From Streptomyces sp. ISL-98 (GTDB lineage: Bacteria; Actinomycetota; Actinomycetes; Streptomycetales; Streptomycetaceae), in contig NZ_JAGGPB010000004.1 in NCBI RefSeq assembly GCF_018614055.1, forward strand, positions 186,001-250,000: DNA of 64,000 bases, in the 5' to 3' direction. Shown here in pieces: positions 20,599 through 28,283 of the stretch. Below the pieces are notes generated by a model. That model saw nothing but the letters and a program-made list of their open reading frames with translations, had not been told where the DNA came from and did not search any database. A program made the translations under genes and the position numbers. Position 1 is the first letter of the stretch. Every line of letters begins with the position of its first letter.

Positions 20599-22169
20599 GC
20601 CACCGCACCCGATGGGACCTGCATCTTCGCGTCGATGTCCTGGATGCCCTCGGCTTCGCGCGCCAGGCGCGCGAACACGTCGTCCATCTCCTGCTCCGAC
20701 TGCCCTCCCCGCCCGGTCACGGGGGCCGTGGCCAGCAGAGACCGCAGCTGAAGGTCAGCGACCGGGGCCAGATACCGCTCTCGGGTCGTTTCGATGGACG
20801 AATGCCCCAACAGGTCCTGAACCATTCGCCACGGATCTCCGTAGAGAAGTCGGTAATCCCGTCGTTCCTCAGGCGTCAGGCCCAATCTCTGGTCCAGCAA
20901 GTGGTGCAGAATTACGAGCATGTAGAGGGCGAAGCTGTGCCGGCAGGAATGCAAAGTCGCATAGGGGGCCAGGCTGCGGTGCGGGTCCAGTCGACGCTCC
21001 GGCTCCGGATCAAGAACCGCCCGGCACCGATTGTTGGCCGAAGTGAAGACGTTCTCCCACGAATGCGGCTGGAATGGCAGGCCCGTCTCGCTCAGCCACA
21101 ACCACAACGGCTCGGGGCCTCCAGGACCCTCGGTGTACCAAGTCATCCGCTCTTCAGCGAGCGCGTCCGTCAGCGCGACCCGACCCATGACACCGTCGCG
21201 GTCGCACCAGTGAACGATCGGCTTGGGGCCACGAGTCACCTTTGTGACCAGGCGCATGTCCCTCACGCCGTCGTAGCGCCCCTTCGCCTGAGCCTTGCGG
21301 ATCACCGCCGCCCGAGAGGAGTCCACGTAGCACTCGATGTCGCCGACCACACCCGCCGCAACGTAATAGGTGCGGGCCTTCTTGGAACGTGTGACCGCCG
21401 CTGCCAGCCGACCCGTGTAGTAGCGCCCGCCTTCCAGCCGCAACGAGGGCACCTCGAACGTCAGCAGCGAGGCCCCCTCGAGCCGCCGCAGCCCGGACGA
21501 GGTCAGCAAGCGCACAAACGCGACGTTGCGGTCTTCCAGCCGCCCCACCCAGCCCGGAGTGCGCAGCCCGTCAGCACCGCATCCGCGCAGCCCCACATCC
21601 ACCCAGAGCCGGAATGTACGAGGAGTCAGCCAATGCACGTTGCTGGCTTTGACATCCTTCGCCTTATCGTCCGGAACCTCGATGATCTGCCCATAACGAC
21701 CCGTCACTTGGTGCGTCGGAATAGGGTTTCGCGGTACGAATGCGTTCTCCGGCTTCGCCGCCCACTTATACAAGCTCATCAGCGCAGCAAGGTCGCGGTC
21801 CCACTTGTTCGCGCCGACCCGCACAGGGTTGTCTGGCGAGTCCTGACGCCAGTACTGGAAATCGTTCACATCGGATTCCACTGCCTGCGTCCATATCTTC
21901 CCGCGCTGCCACAGGAAGTTGAAGAACAGGCAATCGTCCGTGGTGTAGTTCCGCTTCGTCTCTGCCGTGTACCCCCGGAACGGGCTACTGCGGATGTACA
22001 GGCTGAGCAGCTCGTCCACTCGGTAGTCCGGCGCCAAGAGGATCGGATCTCCGGGGCGAATCCCTGCGGACTCCTCGCGCTCTGCGAGGTCAGCCCACCC
22101 CACCAGCACTGGTCCAGGAGGCACCGTCATCGCCGTCTTCGGCACCCAAAACACACGCCACTTGCTCAT
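20595..22169 (-). CDS. tyrosine recombinase, first of trio (GinA/TnpA-like)
   Basis: A 524-residue phage-integrase-family recombinase, first gene of the operon, starting ATG at 22169 only about 50 bases from the element's right end. Catalytic residues are well placed: Arg in LTSSGLRRLEGASLL, H-x-x-R in LHSCRHSFALY, GH in LLGHSSIETTRERYL with the Tyr nucleophile. The N-terminal half should hold the core-binding SAM-like domain (KRNYTTDDCLFFNFLWQRG). It is expected to cut the GATGT-type core at the junctions. Confidence 0.88.
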   Translation of the reverse strand: MSKWRVFWVPKTAMTVPPGPVLVGWADLAEREESAGIRPGDPILLAPDYRVDELLSLYIRSSPFRGYTAETKRNYTTDDCLFFNFLWQRGKIWTQAVESDVNDFQYWRQDSPDNPVRVGANKWDRDLAALMSLYKWAAKPENAFVPRNPIPTHQVTGRYGQIIEVPDDKAKDVKASNVHWLTPRTFRLWVDVGLRGCGADGLRTPGWVGRLEDRNVAFVRLLTSSGLRRLEGASLLTFEVPSLRLEGGRYYTGRLAAAVTRSKKARTYYVAAGVVGDIECYVDSSRAAVIRKAQAKGRYDGVRDMRLVTKVTRGPKPIVHWCDRDGVMGRVALTDALAEERMTWYTEGPGGPEPLWLWLSETGLPFQPHSWENVFTSANNRCRAVLDPEPERRLDPHRSLAPYATLHSCRHSFALYMLVILHHLLDQRLGLTPEERRDYRLLYGDPWRMVQDLLGHSSIETTRERYLAPVADLQLRSLLATAPVTGRGGQSEQEMDDVFARLAREAEGIQDIDAKMQVPSGAVA

Positions 22170-22192
22170 CGCGCCACCCTGTCAGACCGGTA

Positions 22193-22230
22193 TCAACACG
22201 CCGATCCAATAGGGAAGGTGTGGCACATCG
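22193..22230. repeat. right end of recombinase-trio element (terminal inverted repeat plus half target site)
   Basis: Reading inward on the minus strand: CGATGT, GCCACAC, CTTCCCT, nine bases, GCGTGTTGA. This mirrors the left end except for about seven extra bases next to the half-site, the asymmetry known for Tn554-type insertions where a few bases come from the donor junction. Confidence 0.8.
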
Positions 22231-23100
22231 CGTACTTCCAGCCCGGCGGCGGCCAGCCGGTGAGCACTCTGGTGAGTGGCGCCGGCCGCAGGACCGCGAG
22301 CAGCAGGATCAGCACGCAGGCGGCGCTCAGCCAGGGGTGGCGCAGAAGCCGACGGGCGGCGAACACGGCCAACGCGGTCACAAAGCCGAGCAGCAGCCCG
22401 CCGCGCCAGCCGTCCGGCCAGTCCGCCTCCGCGCCGGGAAGCGCCGCGCCGGTACGGGCGACGGAGGCGATCCACCCGGCCGGCCACCCCGCACACCGCG
22501 CCAGTAGCTCGGCGACGGGCATCGCCACCGGGGCGGCGGCCAGCGCCGCGAAGCCGAGCACCGTAGCGGGGGCTACCGCGAACTCGGCGAGCAGATTGCA
22601 CGGGATCGCCACCAGGCTCACCCGGGCCGCCATCATCGCCACGACGGGCGCGCACACGGCCTGGGCGGCGGCTGCAGCGGCCAGCACTTCGGCGAGCCTC
22701 GGCGGCGTACCGCGCCGTTGCAGCGCGTCGCTCCAGCGCGGGGCGATGGTGAGGAGGGCGCCTGTGGCCAGCACGGAGAGCAGGAATCCATAACTCCGGG
22801 CCAGCCACGGGTCGTACAGGACGAGCAGCAGTACGGCTGCGGCGAGGGCGGGGATCAGTTGCCTGCGGCGGCCCGTACCGATGGCGAGCAGCGTGATGAG
22901 GCCACAGGCCGCGGCCCGCAGCACGCTCGGCTCCGGCCTGCACACGACCACGAAGGCGAGCGTGAGCGCGCCGCCGAGGAGCGCGGTCGTCCGCAGCGAG
23001 ATGCCCAGGCGCGGGGCGATTCCCCCGCGTTCGGCGCGCAGGGCGGCGCCGGGCGGCCCGATCAGCAGGATCAGGACGATGGTGAGGTTGCTGCCCGACA
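22223..23100 (-). pseudogene. comEC: comEC fragment, central competence (membrane channel) domain
   Basis: This is the middle of comEC between the two insertions. It reads LSGSNLTIVLILLIG at the prophage junction, then multiple hydrophobic helices (ALLGGALTLAFVVVCRPEPS, LRAAACGLITLLAIGTG, LIPALAAAVLLLVLYDPWLA) and ends PPPGWKYAMC at the trio-element boundary. The conserved competence-domain motif normally reads TAVSGSNLTIV; the residues before SGSN are phage-derived here. The N-terminal part of comEC is absent from the window and should lie beyond the prophage's other end. Confidence 0.88.
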
Positions 23101-23108
23101 ACCTATGC
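23093..23108. other. prophage-chromosome junction (predicted attR/attL half)
   Basis: comEC homology stops at GCCCGACA (23093-23100), which encodes the start of the conserved SGSN motif on the minus strand. The next bases belong to the phage, and the serine integrase starts 39 bases further on. The crossover core must overlap or adjoin this octamer, but cannot be fixed without the other junction. Confidence 0.7.
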
Positions 23109-23138
23109 AGCACAGATGTGTGTGCCTAGCCTCAACTC

Positions 23139-24677
23139 ATGCCGATCGCACCGGAGCACGTGAGTCTCATCTACCCCGGCCCTTTCGACGCCTTCCTCTA
23201 CGGTCGCGCGAGCCGTGACCCGAAGATGAAAGGCCGCAGCGTGGGCGGTCAGCTGAGCGACGGGCGAGATCTGTGTAAGGCGAACGACTGGCCCATCAAA
23301 CGAGAATTCCAAGACATCAACCGATCCGCCTCCCGCTACGCCAAGAGGGACCGCGAAGAGTTCGAGGAGATGATCGAGGGCATCGAGGCTGGCGAGTGCC
23401 GGATTCTCGTCGCATGGGAAGCGAGCCGCTACTACCGCGATCTTGAGGTGTATCTGCGGCTGCGCAACGTATGCATGGCCGCCGGGGTGCTGCTCTGCTA
23501 CAACGGCACCGTCTATGACCTTTCAAAGCGGGGCGACCGCAAGGCGACAGCACAAGACGCGCTGCAGGCCGAGGACGAGGCGGAGGGGATCCGCGACCGG
23601 AACCTGCGCACTGTCCGGCAGTCCGCGAAAGCGGGCACCCCGCACGGCCGGATCCGGTACGGCTACGCCCGCCGGTACGACCCCGATACCGGTGAGCTGA
23701 TCGAGCAGTACCCGCACCCCGAGCGGGCGCCGATCGTGGCGGAGATCTTCGAGCGGGTCGCAGCCGGCGAGACTGAGTACTCGATTCTCTTGGATCTCCG
23801 CTCGCGCGGCGAGAGGACTCCCGGGAACGCCTGGGATCAGTACCACCTAGTCGACATGCTGCGCAGTCCCACATACGTCGGTCGGCGGGTCCATCAGGGC
23901 AAGGATTTCGGCCCGGCGACGTGGCCGGGCATCGTGGACGAGGATCTGTTCAATGCCGTCCAACGCATCGTGAGCAATCCGGCGCGGCTGACAACGAAGG
24001 ATTGGTCGGTGCGGCATCTGTTGTCGGGGATCGCCCGGTGTGGCGTGTGCGCCAGTGCACCGCATCTGAAGGTCCTTAAGAACCGCAAGTACCTGTCCTA
24101 TCAGTGCCATCAGCGATTCGACACGGTCATGCGGAAAGAGCTGCTCGACGGGTACGTAGAAACAGCAGTGATCATGTGGCTCGGCTCGCCGGCCGCTGTG
24201 GACGCGTTCCGGTCCACCGATTCAGCGAACGCGGCGGAACGGGCACGGACTCGGCGCGATGCGCTGAACGCTCAGCTCACGGAGGCTCGTCAAGCTGCGG
24301 GTCGGCTACGGGCCGACGGTAAGCCGGAGTTGTCGATCGTGGCTCTGGCCGGTTTGGAGGCCGACTTGCAGCCGCAGATCGAGGAGTGCGAGCGGGACAT
24401 GCAAGTGTCCTCGGCGCCTCCGATGCTGCGCGGTCTGGTCGGCCGACCGGACGTGGAGGCAGTGTGGGAGGGGCTCACGATCAGCCAACAGCGCATGATC
24501 CTGCGCCTAGTCGTGAATGTCAGGTTGTTCAAGGCTCGGGTTCGCGGTGTGAGGAAGATCGAGCCCGGCCGTATCGGACTGACGTTCATTGGTCAGCCGG
24601 GTTTCATCAGTGATTGGCGCCGTGGTCCCGAGCGCGTTCTGCCTGCGTCTGGGGATGCTGTGCCGGAAAGCCGATGA
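23139..24677 (+). CDS. int: large serine integrase
   Basis: A 512-residue large serine recombinase, integrating phage DNA between attP and attB. The catalytic Ser is in FLYGRASRDPKMKGRSVGGQ near residue 25; the resolvase domain continues through LVAWEASRYYRDLEVYLRLR. A recombinase domain follows (GTPHGRIRYGYARRYDP, SPTYVGRRVHQGK) and a zinc ribbon (CGVCASAP...YQCHQR), then a coiled-coil region near 370-420. Position immediately beside the comEC junction fits its role. Excision would need a directionality factor; a small early protein is a plausible candidate. Confidence 0.95.
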   Translation: MPIAPEHVSLIYPGPFDAFLYGRASRDPKMKGRSVGGQLSDGRDLCKANDWPIKREFQDINRSASRYAKRDREEFEEMIEGIEAGECRILVAWEASRYYRDLEVYLRLRNVCMAAGVLLCYNGTVYDLSKRGDRKATAQDALQAEDEAEGIRDRNLRTVRQSAKAGTPHGRIRYGYARRYDPDTGELIEQYPHPERAPIVAEIFERVAAGETEYSILLDLRSRGERTPGNAWDQYHLVDMLRSPTYVGRRVHQGKDFGPATWPGIVDEDLFNAVQRIVSNPARLTTKDWSVRHLLSGIARCGVCASAPHLKVLKNRKYLSYQCHQRFDTVMRKELLDGYVETAVIMWLGSPAAVDAFRSTDSANAAERARTRRDALNAQLTEARQAAGRLRADGKPELSIVALAGLEADLQPQIEECERDMQVSSAPPMLRGLVGRPDVEAVWEGLTISQQRMILRLVVNVRLFKARVRGVRKIEPGRIGLTFIGQPGFISDWRRGPERVLPASGDAVPESR

Positions 24678-25155
24678 CCCGACCTCGATCCTCGCCTGCC
24701 GCCGGGGGGTCGAGCAGTCCGGCGTTCTTCATCTGCAGCGTCATTTCCATGGTGTCGCAGATGAGTTGGGCCCGCCGTTCCTCGAATCGTTCCTGCATGG
24801 CGACGCATTCCGCTTCGAGGCGGGCAGCCATCGCTTCCTGTTGCGCTTGGATGTCACGGCGCGTTCTCGCGCGCTCGGTGGCCAAAGCCGACTCCAGAGC
24901 CACGTACCGCGTGCGTTCGGCATCGGCCGCGCGGGTGGCTGCGGTGAGGCTGGCACGTTCGACGCGAGTGTCGGTGCACCACTTTTTGATGGCGACCAGC
25001 GCTATCAGGGTCAGGGCGGTCATGCTCAGGCACGCGCCGCCGAGGCTGCGCGCTAGGTCGTTCTCGGCGACGCCATAGAGGATCACGGCTACCCCGAGGA
25101 CCAGAACGATTGCGGCGCTTATTGCTGTTGCTCGTGTGCCGGCCGTGAGATCCAT
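24607..25155 (-). CDS. membrane-anchored coiled-coil protein
   Basis: A 182-residue protein with two N-terminal transmembrane segments (AISAAIVLVLGVAVILYGVA and LSMTALTLIALVAI) followed by a long Ala/Glu/Arg-rich coiled coil (LESALATERARTRRDIQAQQ). Its 3' end overlaps the integrase 3' end by 71 bases in convergent orientation. It lies just downstream of the repressor gene with an 11-base gap, so it is likely expressed in the lysogen. Function unknown; superinfection exclusion is possible for a lysogenically expressed membrane protein, but this is inference. Confidence 0.7.
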   Translation of the reverse strand: MDLTAGTRATAISAAIVLVLGVAVILYGVAENDLARSLGGACLSMTALTLIALVAIKKWCTDTRVERASLTAATRAADAERTRYVALESALATERARTRRDIQAQQEAMAARLEAECVAMQERFEERRAQLICDTMEMTLQMKNAGLLDPPAAGEDRGRVIGFPAQHPQTQAERARDHGANH

Positions 25156-25166
25156 CTGCCACCCCG

Positions 25167-25637
25167 TTACATCCGTGCTGCCGTGCCCCCGTGCTCGTCG
25201 TCGGCCGACTCTGCTGCGGAGCCCTCTTCTTGTTGGACCCGCTTTAGTCGCTCGATGGTCCCGAAGAACATCTGACGCGCGATGGGATCAGTGAGGCCGA
25301 GCTGATCTGCCATGTCGGACGGTGACGAGGTAGTTGATCGCGACCCTACCTGTGATGACTCAGTTTCGGACAGTGGCGGAGGGAACGGGCGGGAAATGAT
25401 TCCTGCCGTGTGCAGTAGTTCGTACACACTCACCCCCACAGCTTTCGCCAGTGGTTCGAAGAATCGCGGGTCGGGCAGCGCCTGCCCCAGCAGCATGCGA
25501 CTGACGGTGGATTCGGTCATGCCCGTATCGCGGGCCAGGCGTGACCTGGAGCCGTGACCGGTGTAGCCGGCGGCCTTCACTGCGGGGGCGACGACTGCGG
25601 CGAACCGCTGAGCGCGCGTGGGGGGAGTGTCATTCAT
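25167..25637 (-). CDS. XRE-family immunity repressor (predicted)
   Basis: A 156-residue protein with an N-terminal helix-turn-helix (RSRLARDTGMTESTVSRMLL, GQALPDPRFFEPLAKAVGVS) and a C-terminal charged tail. It is divergent from a small Cro-like gene across a 234-base region full of repeats, the standard genetic-switch layout. It would keep lysogeny by repressing the rightward early promoter. It lacks an obvious LexA-like S24 peptidase, so induction is probably not by RecA-triggered self-cleavage. Confidence 0.8.
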   Translation of the reverse strand: MNDTPPTRAQRFAAVVAPAVKAAGYTGHGSRSRLARDTGMTESTVSRMLLGQALPDPRFFEPLAKAVGVSVYELLHTAGIISRPFPPPLSETESSQVGSRSTTSSPSDMADQLGLTDPIARQMFFGTIERLKRVQQEEGSAAESADDEHGGTAARM

Positions 25638-25650
25638 AAGGCAACCCTAG

Positions 25651-25836
25651 CTCCCTAGGTAGGGAGTAGCCAGAAAATCCCTCGCAAGCAAGGGGGCAGG
25701 TCTGGCCACCCCCTAGGGCGTCTTCGCAGGCGACGCCACGTGCCGAGTACCCGTCCCAACAAAAAGCAATCTCCCTCCCTCGCAAGCTCCCTTGCGCGGG
25801 AGGGATTTTCTATTTAGAGTCTCCCTAGCAAGCAAG
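25651..25836. promoter_or_regulatory. divergent switch region with repeated operators
   Basis: Related words recur: TCCCTCGCAAGCAAGG at 25678, TCCCTCGCAAGCTCCCTTG at 25776, TCCCTAGCAAGCAAG at 25822 and the palindrome CTCCCTAGGTAGGGAG at 25651. AGAAAATCCCTC at 25672 recurs inverted as GAGGGATTTTCT at 25800, so the two divergent promoters are built as mirror images. These are the expected binding sites for the repressor and Cro-like protein. Confidence 0.75.
25792..25820 (+). promoter_or_regulatory. predicted early rightward promoter
   Basis: TTGCGC-N17-TAGAGT gives a good -35/-10 pair with exact 17-base spacing, about 50 bases before the Cro-like start. It is embedded among the operator repeats, with one copy overlapping the -35 side and one just downstream of the -10. 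Confidence 0.65.
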
Positions 25837-25871
25837 AAACCACCCGCTACCTGCACGGGACGAGGTGAGAC

Positions 25872-26099
25872 ATGTACCGCCTGCACATCGACAAGCTGAA
25901 GGATGCGGCGGCTCGACAGGGTGATACGACCCGCGCCGCCATTTTTCGCCGCACCGGAATCTCCGAGTCCTCCGTCTACCGGATCCTCTCGGGCGAGTCG
26001 CAGCCTGACTTGAATTCGGCCCTGCGACTGGCCGTGGCTTACGGCATCGCCGTCGAAGACCTGATGGAACTGGCCAACACCGACAGCGTCGTGGCATGA
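25872..26099 (+). CDS. Cro-like XRE regulator
   Basis: A 75-residue single-domain helix-turn-helix protein (RAAIFRRTGISESSVYRILS, GESQPDLNSALRLAVAYGIA), first gene of the early rightward operon. By position it is the Cro counterpart of the divergent repressor. A role in excision control is an alternative. GAGGTGAGAC precedes the ATG. The next gene overlaps by ATGA. Confidence 0.78.
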   Translation: MYRLHIDKLKDAAARQGDTTRAAIFRRTGISESSVYRILSGESQPDLNSALRLAVAYGIAVEDLMELANTDSVVA

Positions 26100-26278
26100 G
26101 CGGCCAGTCACGCGAGGAACGTCGCGCACTGCTCGGCGACGACGTGATCGCCGACATTCAGCGCCAGGTCGCCGCCGCACCGCCCCCGCCGCCGCACGTG
26201 ATCGCCGAGCTGCGCCGCATCTTGACGCGCCCCGCTGCTCGTACGACGCCGAGGACACCGGCCCGACGCGCCGCCTGA
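26096..26278 (+). CDS. small hypothetical early protein
   Basis: A 60-residue protein beginning MSGQSREERRALLGDDVIAD, with a Pro-rich run (AAAPPPPPHVIAEL) and a basic Arg/Pro/Thr tail. It starts inside the stop of the Cro-like gene (ATGA), so it is translationally coupled. I do not recognise it; a small basic protein after Cro could be an excisionase or DNA-binding cofactor, without direct evidence. Confidence 0.55.
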   Translation: MSGQSREERRALLGDDVIADIQRQVAAAPPPPPHVIAELRRILTRPAARTTPRTPARRAA

Positions 26279-26357
26279 CCAACGCAAACGGGGCCCCCGG
26301 ACCATGCCCGGTCCAGGAACCCCTCGGCACCTCATCCACACGAGAAACGAGGACACC

Positions 26358-26573
26358 GTGAAGAACACTACCGCTCCCAATACCGCCGCGATCGAGCTGT
26401 TCCAGTCCGAGGACGGGAAGCGCTGGCGCCTCGCCGGTACCGACTCCAACGGCGGCCGGTTGTTCGTCCCCGAGCAGGTTGACCCCGCGAAGTGCGCCCG
26501 CTGGGTATGGGCGAAGGAAGCCGAACTCGCCGTCGCCGTCGGTGCGCTGAGCCCGATCGGGCGTGCGGCATGA
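26358..26573 (+). CDS. small hypothetical early protein
   Basis: A 71-residue protein from GTG 26358 (VKNTTAPNTAAIELFQSEDG then KRWRLAGTDSNGGRLF and CARWVWAKEAELAVAVGAL). An in-frame upstream ATG at 26304 would include an implausible leader, while GAGG sits properly before the GTG. The preceding 79-base gap contains a small GGACC/GGTCC hairpin. Function unknown; similar small ORFs are common in Streptomyces phages and integrative elements. Confidence 0.6.
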   Translation: MKNTTAPNTAAIELFQSEDGKRWRLAGTDSNGGRLFVPEQVDPAKCARWVWAKEAELAVAVGALSPIGRAA

Positions 26574-26941
26574 AGCCCGAGGAGCTCCTCTCCGAGGCCC
26601 GAAGGGTGTTGTGGGCCGGACTGATCGACAACGGCGACGAGCTCGTGTCGGCGGCCCCGCAGATCTTCATCGACGCCGGGATGCTCGTCCCCTCGGGCGG
26701 TGCCGCTGAGCTGGTGCGCCTGCGGGCTCGGGTTGCCGAGCTGGAGGCCGAGCGGCACTCGACGAACGACGCGCTCGCCGAGACCACCATCGCACTTCGG
26801 GCGGCCGAGGACGTACGGCCGCAGGTCGCCCAAGTCCGCGCGCTGATCGCCCGGCAGGCCGGCGCTGTCGAGGACCCGCACGACTCGCCGCTGCACCACG
26901 AGTACCGGACGCTCCGGAACCTGCCCGAGGTGACGCCGTGA
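26570..26941 (+). CDS. hypothetical early protein with coiled coil
   Basis: A 123-residue protein starting at the ATGA overlap with the previous gene (MKPEELLSEARRVLWAGLID). The central region ELVRLRARVAELEAERHSTN is a clear heptad coiled coil. The C-terminus contains HDSPLHHEYRTLRNLPEV. No function recognised; it belongs to the tightly packed early operon. Confidence 0.65.
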   Translation: MKPEELLSEARRVLWAGLIDNGDELVSAAPQIFIDAGMLVPSGGAAELVRLRARVAELEAERHSTNDALAETTIALRAAEDVRPQVAQVRALIARQAGAVEDPHDSPLHHEYRTLRNLPEVTP

Positions 26942-27018
26942 TCTGGCTGATCGCCCTGTCCCTCGCCTGGCTCTCCTTCTGGCTCCTCGAACTCGCCCTC
27001 GGAGGCACCGATGCCTGA
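26938..27018 (+). CDS. 26-residue single-span membrane peptide
   Basis: GTG at 26938 encodes VIWLIALSLAWLSFWLLE followed by LALGGTDA. It overlaps the previous stop (GTGA) and its own 3' end overlaps the next ATG at 27011, so it is embedded in the coupled operon. It is almost entirely hydrophobic and should span the membrane once. Such tiny genes are easily missed; expression is inferred only from the coupling. Confidence 0.5.
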   Translation: MIWLIALSLAWLSFWLLELALGGTDA

Positions 27019-27379
27019 CCGTATGCCCGTTGACGGGCCGTATCGCATCTACGTCGACGCACTGCCGACCGGCGCGACCATCGACGTGTCGCACTACCTG
27101 GCCACCGTGCTGCTGAACCTCGCGCACGCCGCCGAGGAGGACGGGGAGGGGCTCCTCTCTGAGCTCGTCGACATCGCCGAGCTGGCGCGGTCCGCCGCTC
27201 ACCAGGGCAGGGACTCGCACGCCGCGCACCAGCGGGACGTACAGGTCGCGGAGTTGCTGGCCGAGGTCGCGGACGACGGGCGGATTCCGGTGTACGGGGC
27301 GCAGGTCATGCGTCTCGCGGACCGGCTGCGGTCGATCGCCGCCCCGAAGGCCGCGCCGACGCAGCGTGATGCCGCATGA
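27011..27379 (+). CDS. hypothetical early protein
   Basis: A 122-residue helical protein (MPDRMPVDGPYRIYVDALPT, SHYLATVLLNLAHAAEEDGE, QVMRLADRLRSIAAPKAAP). It overlaps the upstream micro-gene by 8 bases and the downstream gene by ATGA. No conserved catalytic motif is visible and I do not recognise the family. Confidence 0.6.
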   Translation: MPDRMPVDGPYRIYVDALPTGATIDVSHYLATVLLNLAHAAEEDGEGLLSELVDIAELARSAAHQGRDSHAAHQRDVQVAELLAEVADDGRIPVYGAQVMRLADRLRSIAAPKAAPTQRDAA

Positions 27380-27999
27380 GCGCCCGCGACGCGACGCTCG
27401 CGAAGGCCCGCGAGGCAGTCGCCGCCATGGTCGAGCAGGACACCGGAGGCCAGCGCCCACGGTGGCGGCTCATCATCACCGACAGCGAGTCGCCCACCGG
27501 TGTCGCCCTCGTCTGCACCGCCGAGCGCAGCGACGCCCTGCACATGATCCACGACTATCCCGGCGGCCCGATTCGTGACGAGGAGGGCGTCTACGACTGC
27601 TGCCCGTGGCCGCAGATCGAGACGTTCTCATCGATCTTCGCGGCGTACCTGGTCGAGCTGCTGAATGCCGACGCCGCCGCGCAGGGCGAGAAGGACACCC
27701 CCATGGGCGAGTTCACTCCCCAGCCGTGCGCTACCTGCGAGCACGGCCCGACGGCCCACCAGCGCCTCGGCAGCACCGGCGGCGAGGGATGCCTCTCCTG
27801 CCTCAACGACGAGGCCGCCTGGCTCCACGCCTACACGCTGCCCAAGGCAGCTCCCCAGCTCGACGACATGAGCAACGCCGACGTCTTCACCGAGTCCGAG
27901 CTGTACGAGATGGACCGCGACGACGAGTTCCGCCAGGACGCGGAGGACGACGCCTGCAACGCCGCCGAGTACGAGGCGGAAGAGCGAGGCGACGCCTGA
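27376..27999 (+). CDS. hypothetical early protein with Cys cluster
   Basis: A 207-residue protein. The middle carries two CxxC pairs, PCATCEHGPTAH and GCLSCLND, which could form a zinc site. The C-terminus is very acidic (MDRDDEFRQDAEDDACNAAE). The coupled overlaps on both sides place it in the early operon. Function unknown; the acidic tail is compatible with DNA mimicry, but nothing else supports that. Confidence 0.6.
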   Translation: MSARDATLAKAREAVAAMVEQDTGGQRPRWRLIITDSESPTGVALVCTAERSDALHMIHDYPGGPIRDEEGVYDCCPWPQIETFSSIFAAYLVELLNADAAAQGEKDTPMGEFTPQPCATCEHGPTAHQRLGSTGGEGCLSCLNDEAAWLHAYTLPKAAPQLDDMSNADVFTESELYEMDRDDEFRQDAEDDACNAAEYEAEERGDA

Positions 28000-28283
28000 T
28001 GACGACGACACCGATGGTCGGGGCTTCGGCCCCGGCCGCCGGGGGGTGCCCCCGGCGAATCGACGCCATGGCGCACCTGCTGGCCGTCATCAAGCGCGAT
28101 CGCGGCGAGTGGACCGTCGGACGAGCCAAGCCCGTGTACCGGCATCTGCTGCGCAAGCACATCTACCGCGCCACCATCCGCCGGCACCTCGCGCGCCTTG
28201 AGGCCGCAGGCCACCTCACCCGGCACGGCGACGGAACGCCACGCCGCTTCTACACCTACCGCAAGACCGGAGGTAACGCCTGA
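27999..28283 (+). CDS. winged-helix-like DNA-binding protein
   Basis: A 94-residue basic protein whose last two thirds read like a winged helix: AHLLAVIKRDRGEWTVGRAK, then TIRRHLARLEAAGHLTRHGD and TPRRFYTYRK. The wing pattern suggests transcriptional or replication control. TGATG overlaps join it to both neighbours, directly upstream of the recombination nuclease. Confidence 0.65.
   Translation: MTTTPMVGASAPAAGGCPRRIDAMAHLLAVIKRDRGEWTVGRAKPVYRHLLRKHIYRATIRRHLARLEAAGHLTRHGDGTPRRFYTYRKTGGNA

Larger units (their letters stand above)
16182..22222 (-). mobile_element. recombinase-in-trio (RIT/GInt, Tn554-like) element inserted in comEC
   Basis: This ~6.04-kb element carries only four genes, all on the minus strand and linked by ATGA overlaps: three tyrosine recombinases and a small DUF6262-type protein. 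The ends carry imperfect inverted repeats. The left junction is CGATGT and the right junction ACATCG; joining them with CGC reproduces the comEC codons for A-M-C-D-I-G-Q-G-D, so insertion occurred in a perfect 6-bp inverted repeat with a 3-bp centre. No resistance or other cargo is present, so it looks like a minimal core element. Confidence 0.85.

Noticed and set aside
16314..22169. RNA-guided TnpB (IS200/IS605) interpretation of the trio genes
   Set aside because: The proteins carry tyrosine-recombinase motifs and no RuvC or zinc-finger TnpB pattern; the name TnpB here would refer only to the Tn554 type.
25167..25637. LexA-like self-cleaving repressor
   Set aside because: The C-terminal part has no Ser-Lys peptidase pattern, so only the helix-turn-helix repressor call is kept.
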